From: Nemopilema nomurai
Lineage: Eukaryota; Cnidaria; Scyphozoa; Rhizostomeae; Rhizostomatidae
NCBI GenBank assembly: GCA_003864495.1
Contig: ML133493.1
Location: 1,867,820 to 1,931,819, forward strand
DNA: 64,000 bases
Reading direction: 5' to 3'
In this document: one piece after another, positions 59,931 through 64,000 of the stretch
Layout of the letters: every line of letters starts with the position of its first letter
How positions within the stretch are numbered: the stretch's first letter is position 1
Notes under the pieces: generated by a model
Seen by the model: the letters and a program-made list of their open reading frames with translations, nothing else
Told to the model about the DNA's origin: nothing
Database searches by the model: none
Program-made: the position numbers and the translations under genes

Positions 59931-62900
59931 CTGGAATAATTATAGGTCATTGAAAGCAACTGATTCATAGCTGCACTCCTGCACTTCTTTTAAATCATTA
60001 TTTACGTACCATTGTCATATTGACAAGGTTGCAAAAAGACTGTCTATCGACTCTCCAAAATCACAGGGCATTTTTTTCGAAGCAAAAGGAATTAATGACT
60101 ATAAAGTACAACTATTTGTATAAGGTGTGTTCGATTGCTTATCTAACAAGTTTGTTCTTTGTTCCTCAAGATTCCTCAAGAAAGTCGATCATTTATGTAT
60201 GAAAATTTGGCAGACACAAAACAGGTTGTTCAATTGATACTTATTTGTAATTACTGCACATGGGAAGAAAATTCAAATGCTTTTAATTAATGATTTACAG
60301 AGCAAAAGAAGATTTCAAAATAACCTTCTCGATGATTTTCTTCCCATAGTAGTAGCGCAATGCTCTTGCCAACTTCGAATAATCCATGGAAACATTTCCT
60401 TTCACCAAACCCCAAATTTTCGCAAGCAGATCACGATCTTTGACTGTGAACTCGAAGCTTTCTGTTTTTGTCCACGCAAGACACGTCTGCTTGTTGTCAG
60501 CTTTGATGACCGTGATTATGAACAACCAAAGGGGCATGCGCCTCTGATGACCTGATAAAAAGATGTAGCATTTTGAGAAATTGCTAATAAAAGCAACTGA
60601 AAATAGATTCTTAGATTCTCTAGAAATAGGAACGACATACTGAAAATAGGTGTTTAAGCCTAGGTGCTATAAAGCATCTTAGGCAGTCTACTTCTAAAGA
60701 AAAAGTCGAGACGAATGAATGTTCAAATACGGCCAAGCCCAAATCAATTTAAAGATGGTTTCACGGTCAAATCAGTGTCAATGTAAAGACAAGGTTTAAA
60801 TCAATGTCTTGGAAAGATCGTGACGAAAGCAAATAGATGTCAACGTCAAATGAATTTCAATCAGAGAAAAGATAAAATGCAATAATTTTTTGACTCTTCT
60901 CCTGCAGTTTCAATCAGATTTTATTCTATGATCCAATTCTATGGTGTCTTAAAAAGTAGCAATTTTAGGAGCATGTGTTTAATCTGAAGTTTTTGAATGA
61001 ATCTGTTAAAGTTTAGGCTTTAATCCTCTTTATACAGCGATGGTTTTACTATAAACTGCTCGTTATTTCTTATTTAAGGAAAAAGTAGATTAGATAGTTA
61101 GTGTAAGAAGATTAAAAAGTTAGTGTAAGACTATTCTTTAGGCTTGTTTCTGATACAAATATAACTGACACCAATTTTTTCGTTAATTAAATTTAATTGT
61201 GAAGGCTTTAACTGAGAAGTTCTATTTGGGGCATTTTCTTGAGAGGATAGCCAACAAAAGTAAAGAGCAAGGGTATGGGGGAATTTTTAAGGCTGATAAA
61301 AAAAGAGCAAGGAAATTGTATCTGAGCAATTGTGTGGGCCTAGCCACAAATTTGCAAAGGGTGAAGGATTCTAATTTGGTTGGCCTCACTTGTTGAAGCG
61401 AAAAGTTTTCGTAGTTTTTGTAATGAGAGGTCCTTTCTGGGTAACCTGGGTAAAAAGATTCACTCTTCATTTTACACAATATGTATCTTGAATGATCCAA
61501 TATTACCCATGGACATTAATTTACCTTCTTAAAGAGATTAATAAATGTGTGCACCTTTTTGTAGCAGTCACTTGCCAAGTTGGTAGAATTCCCAAATTCT
61601 TCTTTTAAAGGAATTCAAACAGCGAGCTCATTTAGACCGTAACTGCTTGAGCGAATTGTGTTATTGGGGCTCGATTCCAGTGAATTAGAGGCCTCCACAC
61701 ATAGCATAAAATCAATCATTTTGCTTTATGGACGTGTCCACCAGAATAGCACTACATATCATTTGAAACAAAAAAAGCATTTATCAGTAAACAAAAAAGC
61801 AAACTCTTTACGGTGGGGCTCCTTTGTCACAGGTAGATTTGAAAATGAGGCAAGGTCATGTTGAGACAAGAGAAAAGTCGCTCCATATTGTGATATTCCT
61901 CCTTTAAGTACACTGGGCAATCGTCTAGGCTTAACTTCGCATTAATTAACAATGCGGTACATGACCATAACGCCTCTCTCAGCGCGTTGAGAATTGAAAT
62001 CTTCTGAATTTTTTTTCCAGGGTCAGATAAATTTACTTACAACGGCAGATTGCAAAGCGCACAATTTTCAAAATCCGGCTTAGTGAAAAGACATTTTTGA
62101 AAAGAATAGCCAAGGAATTTGTACACAAAAATTCCACAAAGAAGCCAAAAGTCTAAAGGTGAAGAAATGAGCTCGTTTCCTTTCTTTTGAAAATTAGCTC
62201 GTTTGTCCTGTGCCATGTGCATGAATGATATCGAGCAAAGATGATATCTTTGCATTGAGTGATGCTACTGATAACAATGCACACAAAATTATTCTAAAAA
62301 ATTTAACAGAAACATACCGTATTGTAAATTAAGTATTATAAATTTTTTTACAAAAACATGCCCCCTAGTAGGTTATTCTTATTATTTCAAAGTTCTACAC
62401 GTTTAAATCGCAACAATGACAAATGCAGCAACACACTATTGAAATGATTGATTGACTGATTGAATTACTAATTAGCTGATGGATTGGTTGATTATTAATC
62501 GATTGTCTGATTAATCGATTGATTTGTTGGTTAACTGACTGCTTGACGGATTGATTGACTGATTGACTGATTGATTAAAATACTAATTAGCTGATAGATT
62601 GGTTGATTATTAATCGATTGTCTGATTAATCGAGTGATTTGTTGGTTAACTGATTGCTTGACTGAGTGTAATGATTGATTGATTGACTGATTGACTGATT
62701 GATTGATTGTGATGATTGATTGGTTGATTGATCGATTGACTGACTGGTCGATAGTTTGCCCGATTTATTAAAAATTTGGAATCATTACGGTTTTTGCGCC
62801 ATGTCCCAAGAAACTCCCTTGCACATAACAAGCATTTGCTTTCGATAATTGCAAAGATCTCCAGATCATTCACTACCTCAAAACCTCAATACTTCACTTG

Positions 62901-63148
62901 CATTGTATGATACCACCCCTTGCATTGCAAACGCATTGAAAAAGATTCTGGACTTGTCGTTCGTCTATTATCCGAAGGCCGAAGTGTCTGCAACCTCCTG
63001 CAAATTATGGAGTTAGGAAACAGCCACACCCCCTCTGCTCACGCATGTATTTGCATTGATACAAAAGGACAGACTCACCTCTTTTCATGTGGAATCTGCA
63101 TCTTTGAACCTCTTGAAATTCACCCGTCAATCTTTGTAGAAGTGACAT
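59196..63148 (-). CDS. ETS-domain transcription factor (second paralog), three exons, likely complete
   Basis: Exons 63148-63079, 60551-60325 and 59930-59196 on the - strand total 1,032 bp, a 343-residue protein. Exon 1 supplies the ATG and 23 residues. Exon 2 (227 bp) encodes the ETS core: M-P-L-W-L-F-I-I, C-L-A-W-T, W-G-L-V-K and the recognition helix K-L-A-R-A-L-R-Y-Y-Y with both key arginines. Exon 3 completes the domain (P-Y-T-Y-R-F-I) and adds an acidic, serine-rich tail. ETS factors act in the nucleus on GGAA-core sites. The splice plan matches the paralog at 39.4-41.0 kb, and both are on the same strand, so they are a tandem duplication. Subfamily not recognised. Confidence 0.85.
60325..60551 (-). 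CDS. ETS gene 2, ETS-domain exon
   Basis: A 227-bp exon with acceptor tttatcag (phase 1). The donor is AAG|GTTATT, a weak but phase-correct site. Reading on instead meets a stop ten codons later, and the next exon supplies the missing last ETS strand, which confirms the junction. Confidence 0.85.
60552..63078. other. First intron of ETS gene 2
   Basis: About 2.5 kb. Open frames at 61199-61396 (+) and 61658-61864 (+) are not recognised. The TGAT-type simple repeat at 62440-62755 lies inside. Confidence 0.5.
62440..62755 (+). repeat. TGATTGAT-type simple repeat array
   Basis: Imperfect tetranucleotide-based array (TTGA/CTGA/TTAA variants). It contains two longer related blocks of about 110 bp that share GGATTGGTTGATTATTAATCG-like sequence, suggesting higher-order duplication. 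Confidence 0.9.
63079..63148 (-). CDS. ETS gene 2, first coding exon
   Basis: ATG at 63148-63146 opens M-S-L-L-Q-R-L-T-G-E-F and ends at donor AGAG|GTGAGT in phase 1, exactly what the ETS exon acceptor requires. An in-frame start further upstream (63205) is possible but has no support. Chosen for phase and donor quality only. Confidence 0.55.
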
Positions 63149-64000
63149 TTTCTTTTCAACCCTGAGAAACAATTTACACGGTAAATAATGGTTCGTCTTC
63201 TGCAATGATCCCTCCCTAGGACTCCCTAGCGCTCTAATGCAGCTTTCTGAAAGAAGCGACTCAAACCATAACTTTGAAGTGTCCTACTGCCGTGATGGTT
63301 CGACTCGCCCACCCAAAGCGTACAACTTGACAAGGCGTTACATTATGTAAACACTCTCATTCAATGAATGTCGCGAGTAAACCAATTCTCGCAGTCCAAC
63401 CATTATCTTGTATAGCGTCTCTTTAGACACGGTTCTTGTGAATTCCAATTCTGTTGAGGAAATGATTTTGCACTTGGCAGGATTCGAAGAATTATCCCAC
63501 TAATTTGCCCATAGAAAAACGATTACCCTGTATTGTTTTGCATCCAATAATGGGTCCCATAAGAAGACAATGGACGGTTATCAAGAGGCCAAGGTATACA
63601 TTGGACCAGTGCAATAAAAGACGTCTAATTAGTAGGCTGACGTATTTTCAAGATAACAATAATTGGTCGTAGTTCTAAGGGGCAAACCAGACCTGTGACA
63701 TAGCATAGCCAAATTGCCAAAGGATTACCCTAACCCTTAATCTCATGTTTCTATGATGACCAGCATGTAGGTTTGGATGCGTTACTGGGAATGCCAATCT
63801 ATTAAAACCCTTTACTCATAATCGTACTCTACAGCAAACAAAAACAATAAATTTTTCAGGAATGAAACGTTAAAAATTCTACAAAACTTAGTATGTAGCA
63901 GCAATCGAAAGCAGATTTCAAACTTTACTCGTGCAAAAATATCTTCTATATCAAGAACTTCAGATTAGAATTAAAATGGGAAAATCGCAGCGTACGATTT
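63149..64000. other. 5' flank of ETS gene 2
   Basis: No coding region recognised. It should contain the promoter of the second ETS gene, but I saw no motif strong enough to name. Confidence 0.4.

Overview
The window is AT-rich eukaryotic DNA carrying intron-rich genes with GT-AG (and two apparent GC-AG) introns, phase-1 EGF exons and many small transposons. It reads as metazoan. A cnidarian source is my best guess, because one exon (24094-24384) encodes a four-cysteine GCY...QDGGWC...KYG module that I associate mainly with cnidarian proteins. The species cannot be fixed from the sequence.

Region 1 (about 1.4-34.4 kb, + strand) is one large gene, read here from splice sites and unbroken phase. 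Thirty-seven coding exons chain without a phase conflict into a 3'-complete adhesion-type G-protein-coupled receptor of about 1,966 residues. The 5' end lies outside the window or was not recognised. Domain order is 25 calcium-binding-type EGF repeats, a SEA domain, two more EGF repeats, a hormone-receptor-motif (HRM) domain, a GAIN domain interrupted by the cysteine-rich module, a degenerate GPS, seven transmembrane helices and a short cytoplasmic tail. Thirteen EGF repeats sit in one intronless 1,596-bp exon, while the other pre-SEA EGF repeats each have their own exon. The SEA self-cleavage core (G-S-V) is present, while the GPS has lost its Cys-x-Cys-x-His-Leu-Thr core. The receptor may therefore be cut in the SEA domain rather than in GAIN.

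Region 2 (about 39.2-63.2 kb, - strand) holds two tandem paralogous ETS-domain transcription-factor genes. In both, the ETS domain is on an exon of exactly 227 bp with the same flanking splice phases, followed by a single long acidic or serine-rich C-terminal exon. The downstream-strand paralog (59.2-63.15 kb) can be read as a complete three-exon gene of 343 residues. The first exon of the other is uncertain.

The rest is introns and intergenic DNA with mobile elements and repeats. These include a 1.57-kb foldback element with about 508-bp inverted arms and an 8-bp target duplication (9.05-10.63 kb). There are two small elements with TTAA-type ends (24.9 and 31.9 kb), a 397-bp inverted-repeat element (43.4 kb), a possible hAT-like element (13.65 kb) and a decayed hAT transposase (53.0-54.7 kb). 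Several minisatellites are present, one starting exactly at a 5' splice site inside the receptor gene. No bacterial operon, CRISPR array or confident RNA gene was seen.
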